DNA of 64,000 nucleotides from VFBF01 sp033764865 (GCA_033764865.1 JANRIM010000017.1:1-64000); one strand, 5' to 3'. Positions 28,066 to 38,280 are shown, numbered from the stretch's first letter. Numbers and translations are program-made. The notes: generated from the sequence alone by a model not told the origin.

Positions 28066-28452
28066 GTGATTGGTCAGTTTCAGGCCGAATTTGCCAACAT
28101 GCCCATGGCATTCATTGGCGCTGTTTCAGGTACATTGTCTTTCTTGTTCGGCAGTACATTGGCAGCGTTGTCGCTCATTAAACCGACAAGAATTGGCCCT
28201 TTGGAAATCAAATTATCCGGCCCGCAATTCAGGGCGTTGGCGGCACCGCTTATTGCAGTGTCCGTTGCAATGAGCTGCGGCCTCTTTGCGGGCTTCATTA
28301 TGCGGTTTCATTGGCTCGCGGGCGCTCTTGCTACAGCAATTCTTGTGTTCTTGTCTGCCATACTCATGAGCGCAGCCGCTGGCCTACTACTGCAGCCATG
28401 GATACAAATAGTCGGAACCATTAGAAAATCATCCAAGACGGATCCTGGGTAG
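28066..28452 (+). CDS. Low-GC predicted membrane protein, unknown function
   Basis: 128 residues from GTG 28066. Three to four hydrophobic helices: MAFIGAVSGTLSFLFGSTL, APLIAVSVAMSCGLFAGFIM and LAGALATAILVFLSAILMSA. No family was recognised. The coding DNA is about 50 % GC against about 70 % around it and uses AT-ending codons, so it was probably acquired recently. After its TAG (28450-28452) the same frame stays open to about 28740 and encodes two more hydrophobic stretches (SWLAIIGIAFGIAEPWF, GLFSLMLVGVAVAGSV), so this may be the front part of a longer gene with a premature stop. Confidence 0.55.
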   Translation: MIGQFQAEFANMPMAFIGAVSGTLSFLFGSTLAALSLIKPTRIGPLEIKLSGPQFRALAAPLIAVSVAMSCGLFAGFIMRFHWLAGALATAILVFLSAILMSAAAGLLLQPWIQIVGTIRKSSKTDPG

Positions 28453-28750
28453 TGGTTCATAGGCCTTTCGCCTCTCGACGACGTCGTATCGCGTTGTTGC
28501 ACGGGAATTTCATGGCTCGCGATCATCGGCATAGCGTTCGGGATTGCGGAGCCTTGGTTCTCCGCCATCGCAAAAATAGCGACTGAGCCCGGAGCTGAAC
28601 CACTGATTGCCCCGCTTGGGCTGTTTTCCCTCATGCTCGTTGGCGTGGCTGTCGCCGGATCAGTCGAAACAATCCAAAAAATATCCGTCACCATATTTAC
28701 GGCGCAAGCGGGAGTTAGATGGGCTGACTCCTCGCTGGCGACTATAGCGG
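28453..28750 (+). pseudogene. In-frame continuation of the low-GC membrane protein after TAG
   Basis: The frame of the gene ending at 28452 continues without another stop into the 3' end of sucC (opposite strand). It encodes WFIGLSPLDDVV, two hydrophobic helices and ETIQKISVTIFTAQAG. There is no plausible start codon with a ribosome site at its front, so it is read as the disconnected rear part of the same gene, truncated by the sucC side. GC remains low up to about 28740, where sucC begins. Confidence 0.4.
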
Positions 28751-29944
<1,194 letters not shown>

Positions 29945-30045
29945 CGGCGGGGCCTTTCAGCGCACGGTGGGGAGAAATCGGGCCGGGTATCGCAAGGCGC
30001 CGTCCACGGGGCAAGGCCCACCCGTGGCGCCCCTGGTTTGCCGCG

Positions 30046-31299
30046 TCAGCGCGCCGGCGCTTCCGCAGCGGCGCCGGGCGCATTATCGCCATAGGCGATC
30101 TCCGCCGCCGCCACGCTGGTGGCCTGCTGCGGCGCCACCGCTTCCTTGGAGGTCTGCAGGGAGGGTTCGCGTTCGCCGCGCCGGTGCAGCATGAATGCCG
30201 CGAGGCCCGCCGCAGAGAGACCCGCGAACCAGAACATCGCCGACCGGCCCGCCGCCTCCACCGCCACGCCCAGCAACAGCGGCCCCACGATGGAGCCCGT
30301 GGCCCAGACGAACAAAAGCCCGCTGGCCGCCTGCGCGATGCGGCCGGGCTCCGCGCGATCGGCCATGTGCGCGGTGGCGATGCCGTAGAACGAAAGCCCC
30401 CCTGCCCCCCACAACGCAAACAGCGCCGCCGAGGCGGCGAATGGCAGTGACCCGCCGATCACCGCCAGCGCCAGCGCCGACGCCGCCGCCAGCGCCGCCA
30501 GCCCCGCCATCACAAGGCGCCGGTCGATCCGGTCCGACAGCTTGCCCGCCGGCCATTGCAGCAGCAGGGAGCCCAGCCACGCCGACGACTGGAAACTCGC
30601 CGCCGAGGCCGCGCCGAAGTGCTCTTCCGCGTAAAGCGGCGCAAGCGTCATCACGCCCGCGTTGATAAAGCCCGCAAAGAACGCCGCCGTCACCGCTGCG
30701 GGGGCCACGTTGAACTGGTCGCGCAGCGCCAGCGGCTGCGCGCGCGGGGGATCGGGCTGCGGCTGGGTGGTGAGCGTGATGGGCACCACCGCCATCGCCA
30801 TCAACGCGCCCGCGATCATCAGCGGGGCCGCGCCGTCCATCGGCGCGCCGAAGGCGAGGAACGGCCCGAGCGTGAGCGCCGCCTTCGTCAGCACCTGGTA
30901 GACGCCCATGGCGCCGCCGCGTTCCTCCTTGCGCACCGAGGCGCTCATCCAGGAGTCCACCGCCACGAACACGAGCGCGATCGCCCCGCCCATCACGCCG
31001 CGCAGCAGTGCCCACGAGATCGGATCCGCCGCCATGAACAGCATGAGCGTGCTGGCCGTGACCACGGAGGCCGAGGCCGCGAACACGCGGATGTGGCCCA
31101 CGCGCGCGAGCATCGTGGGCCCGAACCACGCGCCGGCCATGAAGCCTGCGGAGTACATGGCGCCCACGAAGCCGATGGCGGCGCCCTTGAGCCCGTCGGC
31201 GTGCATGGCCAACGGCAGCTGCACGCCCATCAGGCCCTGGGCGGCCTGCAGGATGGTGATGGCGACGATGAGCGACGCGATGGCGCGGAGCGAGGTCAT
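30046..31299 (-). CDS. MFS transporter (YcaD-like)
   Basis: A 417-residue twelve-helix major facilitator permease. The layout of helices, the DSWMSASVRKEERGGAMGVYQ loop between helices 4 and 5, and a second-half loop LSDRIDRRLVMAG are typical of the YcaD/CmlA-like branch. The substrate is unknown. The last 35 residues are a hydrophilic Ala-rich tail. It is monocistronic, with sucC next on the same strand after 101 bases. Confidence 0.9.
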   Translation of the reverse strand: MTSLRAIASLIVAITILQAAQGLMGVQLPLAMHADGLKGAAIGFVGAMYSAGFMAGAWFGPTMLARVGHIRVFAASASVVTASTLMLFMAADPISWALLRGVMGGAIALVFVAVDSWMSASVRKEERGGAMGVYQVLTKAALTLGPFLAFGAPMDGAAPLMIAGALMAMAVVPITLTTQPQPDPPRAQPLALRDQFNVAPAAVTAAFFAGFINAGVMTLAPLYAEEHFGAASAASFQSSAWLGSLLLQWPAGKLSDRIDRRLVMAGLAALAAASALALAVIGGSLPFAASAALFALWGAGGLSFYGIATAHMADRAEPGRIAQAASGLLFVWATGSIVGPLLLGVAVEAAGRSAMFWFAGLSAAGLAAFMLHRRGEREPSLQTSKEAVAPQQATSVAAAEIAYGDNAPGAAAEAPAR

Positions 31300-31532
31300 G
31301 ACGGGTGCGTGTTAAGGCCGTTCGGCCCGGTTTGGCCACACCGCAGGCCCCCAAGAACATCGGGCCTAGCTTTCACCGCAATTCGCAGGTATGCCTTCCT
31401 GATCGAGTTTCGGCCGACGACTTGGCCCGGCCCTCAAGGGCCCTGCTGACGCACTCTTCCCTACATCGATACGTCCGGCGAAAGCGCGTCCGCGCGCGAT
31501 CGTCCTTTATTTGACTACGCAAGGATACTCCC

Positions 31533-31742
31533 ATGACCACGGGAACAGTGAAATGGTTCAACCCTGACAAGGGCTTCGGCTTCATCCAGCCCGACAACGG
31601 CGGCAAGGACGTGTTCGTCCACATCAGCGCCGTGGAAGCGGCCGGCATGCGCAGCCTGAACGAAGGCCAGAAGGTCGAGTTCGAAGAGCAGGCGGACCGG
31701 CGCACGGGCAAGAACGCGGCGGGCAACCTCCGCGCGCTCTGA
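31533..31742 (+). CDS. cspA: Cold-shock domain protein
   Basis: 69-residue single-stranded nucleic-acid chaperone (OB fold). It begins MTTGTVKWFNPDKGFGFIQP; both RNA-binding motifs are present, KGFGFI (RNP1) and DVFVHIS (RNP2). An AAGGA site precedes ATG 31533, and a strong terminator follows. The 230-base upstream region probably carries the promoter and a leader, but no cold-box could be proven. Confidence 0.95.
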   Translation: MTTGTVKWFNPDKGFGFIQPDNGGKDVFVHISAVEAAGMRSLNEGQKVEFEEQADRRTGKNAAGNLRAL

Positions 31743-31765
31743 GCGCCCGCTCACTGACGATTGAG

Positions 31766-31799
31766 ACGGCCCCCGCGCGGCGACGCCGGGGGCCGTTTT
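31766..31799 (+). terminator. Rho-independent terminator of cspA
   Basis: Perfect 10-bp stem ACGGCCCCCG / CGGGGGCCGT with an 11-base loop, followed by TTTTCG, 24 bases after the cspA stop. It may also serve the convergent DUF2306 gene. Confidence 0.8.
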
Positions 31800-31821
31800 C
31801 GTGTGCGCCCCGCCTTCGCGC

Positions 31822-32382
31822 TCAGCCGAAGAACACCGCCCACATCAGCCGTCCCGGCAGGAACGTGAACGCGCCAGCCACCACGAGGCCGCCCATGAAC
31901 AGGCCGGTCATCACCCGGCGGTGGCGGGCCACGTCGCGGCGACGGATCGCCACCACGCCCATGGGCAGCATCACGGCCGTCCACCCCGAGAGCAGGTGGA
32001 TGAGGCTCAGCCGGTCGCCGTTGATCCCGTGCAGGAAGAACGAGCTCGCCGCGGTCACCGCCATGGCGACGACCCACATCCACCCCAGCGCCTTGTGCAG
32101 GCCCACGCCCTTGGGGCGCAGCATCAGGAACAGCCCGATGGCCAACGCCGTCAGCGCCGCGCCCAGGTGCAGCAGCAGCAACGGCGGCTGTCGCGCCACG
32201 AGGGCGAAATCCGGCGCCTTCAGACGCCAGTCCCGCTGCATCAGCGTGAGCGGATCGAGGCCCGCCCACGTGAGCGCGCCGAACACGATGGCCAGCATCG
32301 CCGCCCAGCCCGCGATGCGGACGGCCGGGCGCGCGGCGAGCGGCGTGCGTGCGGCGGCGGGCTTGCTGGGGGTGCGGGTCAT
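31822..32382 (-). CDS. DUF2306 membrane protein
   Basis: 186 residues from ATG 32382 with AAGGAG about 7-8 bases upstream. Five hydrophobic helices and the DUF2306 features are seen: the LLLLHLGAALTALAIG helix, LRPKGVGLHKALGWMWVVAM, SLIHLLSGWTAVMLPMG and ARHRRVMTGLFMGGLVVAG. Conserved His residues on three helices (LLHLG, LHKALG, ARHRRVM) suggest a heme- or quinone-type redox role, but the family has no proven function. Divergent from the LytTR gene. Confidence 0.85.
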   Translation of the reverse strand: MTRTPSKPAAARTPLAARPAVRIAGWAAMLAIVFGALTWAGLDPLTLMQRDWRLKAPDFALVARQPPLLLLHLGAALTALAIGLFLMLRPKGVGLHKALGWMWVVAMAVTAASSFFLHGINGDRLSLIHLLSGWTAVMLPMGVVAIRRRDVARHRRVMTGLFMGGLVVAGAFTFLPGRLMWAVFFG

Positions 32383-32442
32383 GCGGCATCTCCTTGCGCG
32401 AACGGCGTGTGGCGCGCCCTCCTTGCGCGCCCGCCCCTCCGG

Positions 32443-33261
32443 ATGCCCGTCCGCATGCGCGAACCGACCGGTGAACTTCGTGGACCGCGCGCCGGCGCCG
32501 TTGGCGAAGCGCGAACGGCGGGCCTTCTCTCCGTGGACAATCTCCGCGGCTTCGCCATCGCCGCCGCCGCCGGCGTGTTCATGGCCTGGGTCAACGCCTT
32601 CGACATGGGCGACGCCCCCCTCGCGCAGCGCCTGCTCTACTGGGTGCCGCTGATGATGGCGGGCGCCGGCATCGGCAAGGTCGTGGGCGTGGCGGCGTCC
32701 CGACAGCGGCGCATCCGCGAGAGCCGGCTCCTGCTGTGGGCCACCGTCACCACGGTCGTGGCCCTGCCCACCACGCTGATGGTGTGGGGGTACACCGGCC
32801 TCGTGTTCGGCGCCCGCGGCCTCGAGACCCTGCCCTATTACTTCGGCGCGGTGCTGCCCGTGTCGGCGGCCATGTCGGGCATCATGATGCTGGTCAATGC
32901 GCCGGGCGCCGCCACGCACGCCCCGCCCGCGGGCGCCCCCGCGCCCGACATCCGCCTCGCGCGCCGCCTGCCGGCGAAGATCATGGGCGGCGCCATCTGG
33001 GCGGTCTCTGCGGAGGATCACTACCTGCGCGTCCACACCTCCAGGGGCGCCGACATGATCCTCATGCGCCTGGCCGACGCCATGGCCGAACTGGAGGGCG
33101 TGGAGGGCGCGCAGGTGCACCGCTCCTGGTGGGTCGCGAAGGACGGCGTGGCCGAGGTCAAGCGCGACGGCGCGCGCGTGACGCTGGTGCTCAAGAACGG
33201 CGCCGAAGCCCCCGTCAGCCGCCCGAACGTGAAGGCGCTGAAGGCGGCGGGGTGGTTCTAG
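32443..33261 (+). CDS. Membrane-anchored LytTR DNA-binding protein
   Basis: 272 residues. Four hydrophobic helices (about 30-150) are followed by a LytTR DNA-binding domain (about 170-272) with the signature WAVSAEDHYLRVHTSRG, RLADAMAELEGVEGAQVHRSWWVAKDGV and SRPNVKALKAAG. This is the membrane LytTR type that regulates an adjacent membrane partner gene in several bacteria; the divergent DUF2306 gene is the likely partner (inference). The start is uncertain: ATG 32443, ATG 32455 or GTG 32533, none with a strong ribosome site. Its stop overlaps the convergent stop of the next gene. Confidence 0.85.
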   Translation: MPVRMREPTGELRGPRAGAVGEARTAGLLSVDNLRGFAIAAAAGVFMAWVNAFDMGDAPLAQRLLYWVPLMMAGAGIGKVVGVAASRQRRIRESRLLLWATVTTVVALPTTLMVWGYTGLVFGARGLETLPYYFGAVLPVSAAMSGIMMLVNAPGAATHAPPAGAPAPDIRLARRLPAKIMGGAIWAVSAEDHYLRVHTSRGADMILMRLADAMAELEGVEGAQVHRSWWVAKDGVAEVKRDGARVTLVLKNGAEAPVSRPNVKALKAAGWF

Positions 33262-33689
33262 CTCAGCCGCGCGAACGGGTTGGAGCAGGTGATCGCGTAG
33301 GCGACGAACTCCACTGGCTCGTCGTTCGCCGCGCGCTGGAAGTAGGTGGAGCCGAGCAGGAAGCGCGTGACCATGGCGGCCTTGAAGCCGGCGTATACGG
33401 GATGGCCGCCCAACAGCCGGTCCACGCCGCCGGGGCCGATCAGCTGCGCCGCGCGGGCGAGCCAGGCGCCCTTGCTGCGGGTGTCCGCCGTGGCGGCGGC
33501 CACATACGCGGCGGCGAAGGCCTCCACCGCGCCGGGCGCGAGCGGCTCGTCCCTCAAGACATGGCGCAGCAGCGCCGCCACATAGCGCTCCAGCGTGCCG
33601 GCGAACGCCCACCCCGCGCCCGCGACGCCCACCGCGGCTGCAGCGCCGGCGCCGAGCATCGCCGCGCGGCGGGAGATGCGCGCGCTCAC
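33258..33689 (-). CDS. Tat-exported small subunit of a GMC dehydrogenase
   Basis: 143 residues from GTG 33689, overlapping the stop of the GMC gene by GTGA, so translation is coupled. The N-terminus ARISRRAAMLGAGAAAAVGV is a twin-arginine signal. The rest is helical and ends EPVEFVAYAITCSNPFARLS. Size, Tat signal and pairing match the gamma/small subunit of gluconate-2-dehydrogenase or FAD-glucose dehydrogenase type complexes, which exports the leaderless flavoprotein by hitch-hiking. Direct sequence similarity to subunit-3 families is only moderate, so the call leans on context. Confidence 0.7.
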   Translation of the reverse strand: MSARISRRAAMLGAGAAAAVGVAGAGWAFAGTLERYVAALLRHVLRDEPLAPGAVEAFAAAYVAAATADTRSKGAWLARAAQLIGPGGVDRLLGGHPVYAGFKAAMVTRFLLGSTYFQRAANDEPVEFVAYAITCSNPFARLS

Positions 33690-35143
33690 GTGAGCCGCCC
33701 CGCCAGCCGCTCCGCCGCGCGCAAGGACAGCGCCGCCGCCGTGAGCGACGGGTTCACGCTGCCCATGGTGGGAAACACCGACGTGCCGACCACCACGAGG
33801 TTGCGGTGCGTGTGATGCAGGAGATCGGCGTCCACCACCGAGTCCGCCGCCGAGACGCCCATGCGCGTGGTGCCCTGCAGGTGGCCCATGGCGGGCCGGA
33901 TGAAGCTCTCGCCCACGGACTCCACCGGCAGGCCGGCCAGCACGTCCGGCAGCGCGTCGATGGCCGCGCGCATGCCGCGCATGGCGTAGTCGCTGAAGCC
34001 CGCATGGCGGACGGTGGGCATGGGCCCGCCGTCGTCCACCACGCCGTCCTCGAGGCGCAGCACGTCCTCCACGTAGAGGCTGATGTGCTGGATCTGGCGC
34101 CAGCGACCGGGCGTCATGCGCAGGCCGTGGCTGGCGACCATGTTGTCGAAGTAATAGACCACCGACCCCATCGTCCCGCGCTGCGGCGTATCCAGCCGGG
34201 CGAGGTTGAAGCAGGTGCTGGCGGTGCCGCCGTCGAAGCCGTCCACCCCGTCCAGCAGCACGGGCACGTGCACGTACATCTTCTCGCCGAAGTAGCCGCC
34301 CAGCCCGTGCCCGCCCGTGACGCCGGAGCGCATGAGGATCCACGGATTGAAAATGGCGTTGGCGCCCAGGACGACGAGATCCCCGCGGACGCGATGGTCG
34401 CGACCTGCGTGGACGAAGGCGGCGCCCGTGACACGACCGCCCGCCACCTCCAGCGTGCGCACCTCGGCCTCCGTGCAGATCGACACGCCGGGGTGGCCGA
34501 GGACGTCGGCGAGGCCGTTGAGCGCGGTGAACTTCGCGCCGGTGGGGCACAGGTTGCACACAGCGGAGGCGCAGCATCGCCCCCGCCCTTCCACCGCGCG
34601 CGTGAGGCGCGCGCACGGGATGCGATGGTGCATGTGCCCCGGCCGGCGGCGCAGGATTTCATCGACGGTGGACAGCGCGTGCGGCGGCTGCGGATAGCCC
34701 CGCGTTCCGGGAAAGACGCCGCCCAGATCGTCCGGCCCCGCCACCAGCATGATCCGCTCCGCATCCTCGTAGTACGGGACGAGATCGTCGTAGCTGAGCG
34801 GCCAGTCCGCCCCCACGCCGTGACGGGACTTCAGCGTGAAATCACTGGGATGCAGGCGCGGCGCGAGCGCCCACCAGCAATTGGTGGAGCCGCCGAGGCC
34901 CACGGTGAAGATCCACTCCTTGCCGCTTTCGTTCACGAACGTGGCGTCGTGGGCGATGTCGGCGTTGGCGTTGTTGGCGAGTTGCCAGGCGGCGTCGTTG
35001 TGGCGTCCGCGCTCCAGCACCAGCACGCGCGCGCGTGGACGCAGCGCCAGGAACCGCTTCAGGAAGAACAGCGACCCGAACCCGGACCCGACGACGACGA
35101 CGTCCCACGGACCGGCCGTATCCTGCGCGCCGACGAACTTCAT
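33686..35143 (-). CDS. GMC-family FAD dehydrogenase with Cys cluster
   Basis: 485-residue flavoprotein oxidising an alcohol or sugar; substrate unknown. FAD fold VVVVGSGFGSLFFLKR; FAD-binding GLGGSTNCWWALAPRL; C-terminal GMC motif GHLQGTTRMG and SVNPSLTAAALSLRAAERL, with the catalytic His and Asn positions. Cys190, 191, 196 and 199 (RCCASAVCNLCPTGAKF) form the motif that binds a 3Fe-4S cluster in FAD-glucose and gluconate dehydrogenases. It has no signal peptide, in line with co-export with the Tat-signal subunit downstream. A cytochrome c subunit, the third part in known complexes, is not adjacent. Confidence 0.88.
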   Translation of the reverse strand: MKFVGAQDTAGPWDVVVVGSGFGSLFFLKRFLALRPRARVLVLERGRHNDAAWQLANNANADIAHDATFVNESGKEWIFTVGLGGSTNCWWALAPRLHPSDFTLKSRHGVGADWPLSYDDLVPYYEDAERIMLVAGPDDLGGVFPGTRGYPQPPHALSTVDEILRRRPGHMHHRIPCARLTRAVEGRGRCCASAVCNLCPTGAKFTALNGLADVLGHPGVSICTEAEVRTLEVAGGRVTGAAFVHAGRDHRVRGDLVVLGANAIFNPWILMRSGVTGGHGLGGYFGEKMYVHVPVLLDGVDGFDGGTASTCFNLARLDTPQRGTMGSVVYYFDNMVASHGLRMTPGRWRQIQHISLYVEDVLRLEDGVVDDGGPMPTVRHAGFSDYAMRGMRAAIDALPDVLAGLPVESVGESFIRPAMGHLQGTTRMGVSAADSVVDADLLHHTHRNLVVVGTSVFPTMGSVNPSLTAAALSLRAAERLAGRLT

Positions 35144-35191
35144 CGCCCGCGTGTCCGGCGCCGCAAGACCGGTGTCAATGCGACGGGACCG

Positions 35192-36652
35192 CTACCGCGC
35201 CGCGCCCACCGGCTGCGGCGCCGCGGGAGCCCGGAAGTCCCAGTCCATCTCCGCGGCGAGCCACACGGCGGCGGCGTAGACAGCCACGTTCTGGCGCAGT
35301 TCGGCGCGGTCGATCTTGTCGAGCGTGTCGTCGGGCGTGTGGTGGTAGTCGAAATAGTCCCAACCGTTCTGGCCCAGCTCCAGCATGGGCACGCCCGCCG
35401 CGCGCATCGGCCCCAGGTCGGGCCCGCCGTTGGCGGTATTGTCGCCCAGCGTCACCGCCAGCGGCGCGACGGCCGCGTGCAGCGCGCGCGCGTACGGCAA
35501 GGCGCCCTCGCCCACCCGTGTGCGCAGCCGCCAGATGGCGCGGGCGCCGAAATCGCTCTCCGCGGCGATCACATGCTTGTCGAGGCTCGCCGCGTGCCGC
35601 TCCGCATACGCGCGCCCGCCATGGATGCCGGTTTCCTCCGCGCCGAACATGACCACGCGGATGGTGCGGCGCGGACGGCGCGGCAGGTCGCGGATCAGCT
35701 TGGCGGCGGCGGTGGTGATGGCCACGCCGGCGCCGTCGTCGAGCGCGCCGGTGCCCTGGTCCCACGAATCGAGGTGGCCGCCGATGAGCACGATCTCCTC
35801 GGGCCGCTCCCGGCCCACGATCTCGCCCACCACGTTGCCCGACGGCGCGTTCTCCCGCGTCTCCACCGCGATCTCCAGCGTGAGCCGCACCGGGCCGCGC
35901 GCCATCAGGCGCGCGAGCTGGTCGGCGTCCGGCGGTGAAATGGCGGCGGCGGGAAACGCCACGCCCGCAGGCTGGCGCGCACTGCCGCCCTGGTGCGCGA
36001 AGCGGTGGGAGTGGGTGCCCACGGAGCGGATCACGCACGCCAGCGCGCCCTTGCTCTGTGCCGCTGGCGCGCACGCGCCGCGCTTGGCCACGCCCTGCCC
36101 GTATCCCGAACCGTCCTGCGACCGCACGGTCGGTTCGTCGATGAACACGATGCGCCCGGCCACCGCCTCCGCGGGGGCGGCGTTGAACGCCGCCATGGAC
36201 GCAAAGCGCACCACCTCCCCCTGCACGCCTCCCGCCGGCGTCGGCGCCGAGCCGCCAAGCGCCACGACCACGAAGGTCTGCGTCGCGCCGTCCGCGGCGG
36301 TCACGGTCGCACGCTCCAGCGTGCGCGCCCAATACGGGATCGCGAACGGCTCCACGCGCACATTCTGGAAGCCCAGCGCCTTGAGCTGCGCCACGCCCCA
36401 CGCCCGCGCGCGCGCCTCAGCCTCCGAGCCCGCCAGCCGCGCGCCCACCTCGGTGGTGAGGCTCTCCACAATGCCGTAGGCCAGATCGCTCTCCAGCGCC
36501 GCGGCGCGCAACCGCTCCACCGTGGCCTGCGCGGCGGGCGGAATGGGCGCCACAGCCGGCGGCGTGGGCGGCGCGAGGATCGGGTTGGACGGCGTCTGCG
36601 CAGCGGCGGACGCGACGAACAGGGCGGCGAGAAGGGAAACGAGGAGGCGCAT
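35192..36652 (-). CDS. Secreted M28-family peptidase with PA-type insert
   Basis: 486 residues with a signal peptide (MRLLVSLLAALFVASAAAQ) and a Pro-rich mature start. The middle (about 110-240) matches the protease-associated insert; the catalytic M28 domain carries GGHLDSWDQGTGALDDGAG (first His and bridging Asp), the FGAEETGIHGG glutamates, AAESDFGA and the last zinc ligand YHHTPDD. It is an exported aminopeptidase or carboxypeptidase, similar to glutamate carboxypeptidase II-like M28 enzymes. It lies upstream of the GMC pair on the same strand with a 48-base gap. Confidence 0.92.
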   Translation of the reverse strand: MRLLVSLLAALFVASAAAQTPSNPILAPPTPPAVAPIPPAAQATVERLRAAALESDLAYGIVESLTTEVGARLAGSEAEARARAWGVAQLKALGFQNVRVEPFAIPYWARTLERATVTAADGATQTFVVVALGGSAPTPAGGVQGEVVRFASMAAFNAAPAEAVAGRIVFIDEPTVRSQDGSGYGQGVAKRGACAPAAQSKGALACVIRSVGTHSHRFAHQGGSARQPAGVAFPAAAISPPDADQLARLMARGPVRLTLEIAVETRENAPSGNVVGEIVGRERPEEIVLIGGHLDSWDQGTGALDDGAGVAITTAAAKLIRDLPRRPRRTIRVVMFGAEETGIHGGRAYAERHAASLDKHVIAAESDFGARAIWRLRTRVGEGALPYARALHAAVAPLAVTLGDNTANGGPDLGPMRAAGVPMLELGQNGWDYFDYHHTPDDTLDKIDRAELRQNVAVYAAAVWLAAEMDWDFRAPAAPQPVGAAR

Positions 36653-36822
36653 GCCGCGACCATCGCCGCCCGCGCCCGCGCGCGCAACACCGGGTCGCCC
36701 CTGAGGCGTGCACGGGACGCCGGGGACCGCGGGTCAACACGTGGGCCGCGTCTTCACGGTTCCCACCACCGTGTCTTCCGGACTAGAACGACCGCCTGGG
36801 ACGTCGCGTTTGGGGAAGCACC

Positions 36823-38280
36823 ATGGTTCGCATCGGGCGGCTGATCGCGTTCACCCTGCTGGCCCTGCTGTCGCTTCACCCCGCCGCGCACGCGCAGGGC
36901 CGGCGCGTGGCGCTCATCATCGCCAACGACACGTACGCCGGGTACGCCCCGCTCAACAATCCGCGCGCGGATTCAGCGGTCGTGGCGGCGGCGCTGACGC
37001 GTGCGGGCTTCGAGACGCCGGTGACGCGGCTCAATCTCGGCGTGGCGGAGACGCTGCGCGCTCTGGGGGAATTCCAGCAGCGGGCGCAGGGCGCGGAGCT
37101 GGCGGTGGTCTACTACGCCGGGCACGGCGTGGAAGTGGGCGGGCAAAACTGGCTCGTGCCCACCGACGCCCGCCTCGCCGTCGATGCCGATCTCGCGTTC
37201 CAGGGTGTGGAAGCCGCCAAGCTCATCGAGGCCACCGCCGGCGCGCGGGCGCGCATGGTGGTGCTCGATGCGTGCCGGGACAATCCGTTCCTGCCGCGCA
37301 TGCGCCGCACCGTCGCCGTCGCCCGCAACGGCGGCCCGGGCCTTGCGGCGCCGAACCAGGCGCAGACCGCGCGCGGCACGCTCATCGTGCTCTCGGCGGA
37401 GCCCGGCGCGCTCGCCACCGACGGCGCCCCCGGCGCGCCGAGCCCGTTCGCCCGCGCCTTCGCGCGCTGGCTGCCGGAACCGGGGCTGGAGCTGCGCCTC
37501 GCCGTCGGGCGCATGCAGGACGAGGTGTGGGACGCCACCGGCCAGAAGCAACTCCCGCACATGGTCAGCACGCTCTCCGGGCAGAACCTCGTGCTGGTCT
37601 CGGCGCCGGCGCGCGTGGACCCGGAAACGCAAGCGCTGCGGCAGCGCGTAGCGGAGCTGGAGGCGGCAGGGAAAGCGGCGGCGCCCGTGTCGCGGCCGCC
37701 GGTCATTTCGCCGCCAGTTGCCGACCCACCCCGGACTCAGCAACGGCAACCGGCGAACGCTGTCGCCGAGCAGCCATCGGCCACGACCTACTCCGCCGTC
37801 GAAAAGGGTGATCTCATCATCATTCCCGGACGCGGTGCGCGGTCGTACTCGGTGGAGACGTACTCGTGGAGCGTCACAAACTCTCGCAACCGGCACATGC
37901 CCGACATCCAGGTGGATATGCACATCGAAGGCCGCAACAAGCTGGTGTTTCGCGCCGGGGGTATGACCTCTACGGGCGGCTCGTGGACCAAAGGCAGCAT
38001 TACCCTAGAGTTTTCTTTGGCGTCCAATCCATCGTTCCCGAGAAAGGTCAGCCGCGCTAGTACGGTCATCGGAGGCAGGAGAGACGCCAATCTTCAGATT
38101 GAGCTTTCGTCGTTCAGCCAAATTGCGTCCGTTTCCTTGCTCGGCCCCCAGTTGCTGCTCTCAACCTGCGTGGAAGCCGGGGTTGCCGAAAGCAGCTGTG
38201 CGACGAGCGCCAACCTCATTCACGGGGAAGCCGTCGGGGTACTTGGTCAAATCATCGACGACAAACTTGGCCGTCGCTGA
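36823..38280 (+). CDS. Secreted caspase-like (C14) protein with novel C-terminal domain
   Basis: 485 residues. Signal peptide 1-25 (ending AAHAQ). Residues 26-255 are a caspase fold: RVALIIANDTYAGYAPLNNP, catalytic VVYYAGHGVEVGG (His101) and MVVLDACRDNPF (Cys151). A linker rich in Ala, Pro and Gln follows (about 265-325), with a short coiled-coil stretch QALRQRVAELEA. The C-terminal 155 residues are beta-rich and match no family known to me. Their DNA falls to about 52-57 % GC against more than 70 % for the peptidase part, which suggests a domain acquired separately. Substrate and role are unknown. Confidence 0.88.
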   Translation: MVRIGRLIAFTLLALLSLHPAAHAQGRRVALIIANDTYAGYAPLNNPRADSAVVAAALTRAGFETPVTRLNLGVAETLRALGEFQQRAQGAELAVVYYAGHGVEVGGQNWLVPTDARLAVDADLAFQGVEAAKLIEATAGARARMVVLDACRDNPFLPRMRRTVAVARNGGPGLAAPNQAQTARGTLIVLSAEPGALATDGAPGAPSPFARAFARWLPEPGLELRLAVGRMQDEVWDATGQKQLPHMVSTLSGQNLVLVSAPARVDPETQALRQRVAELEAAGKAAAPVSRPPVISPPVADPPRTQQRQPANAVAEQPSATTYSAVEKGDLIIIPGRGARSYSVETYSWSVTNSRNRHMPDIQVDMHIEGRNKLVFRAGGMTSTGGSWTKGSITLEFSLASNPSFPRKVSRASTVIGGRRDANLQIELSSFSQIASVSLLGPQLLLSTCVEAGVAESSCATSANLIHGEAVGVLGQIIDDKLGRR

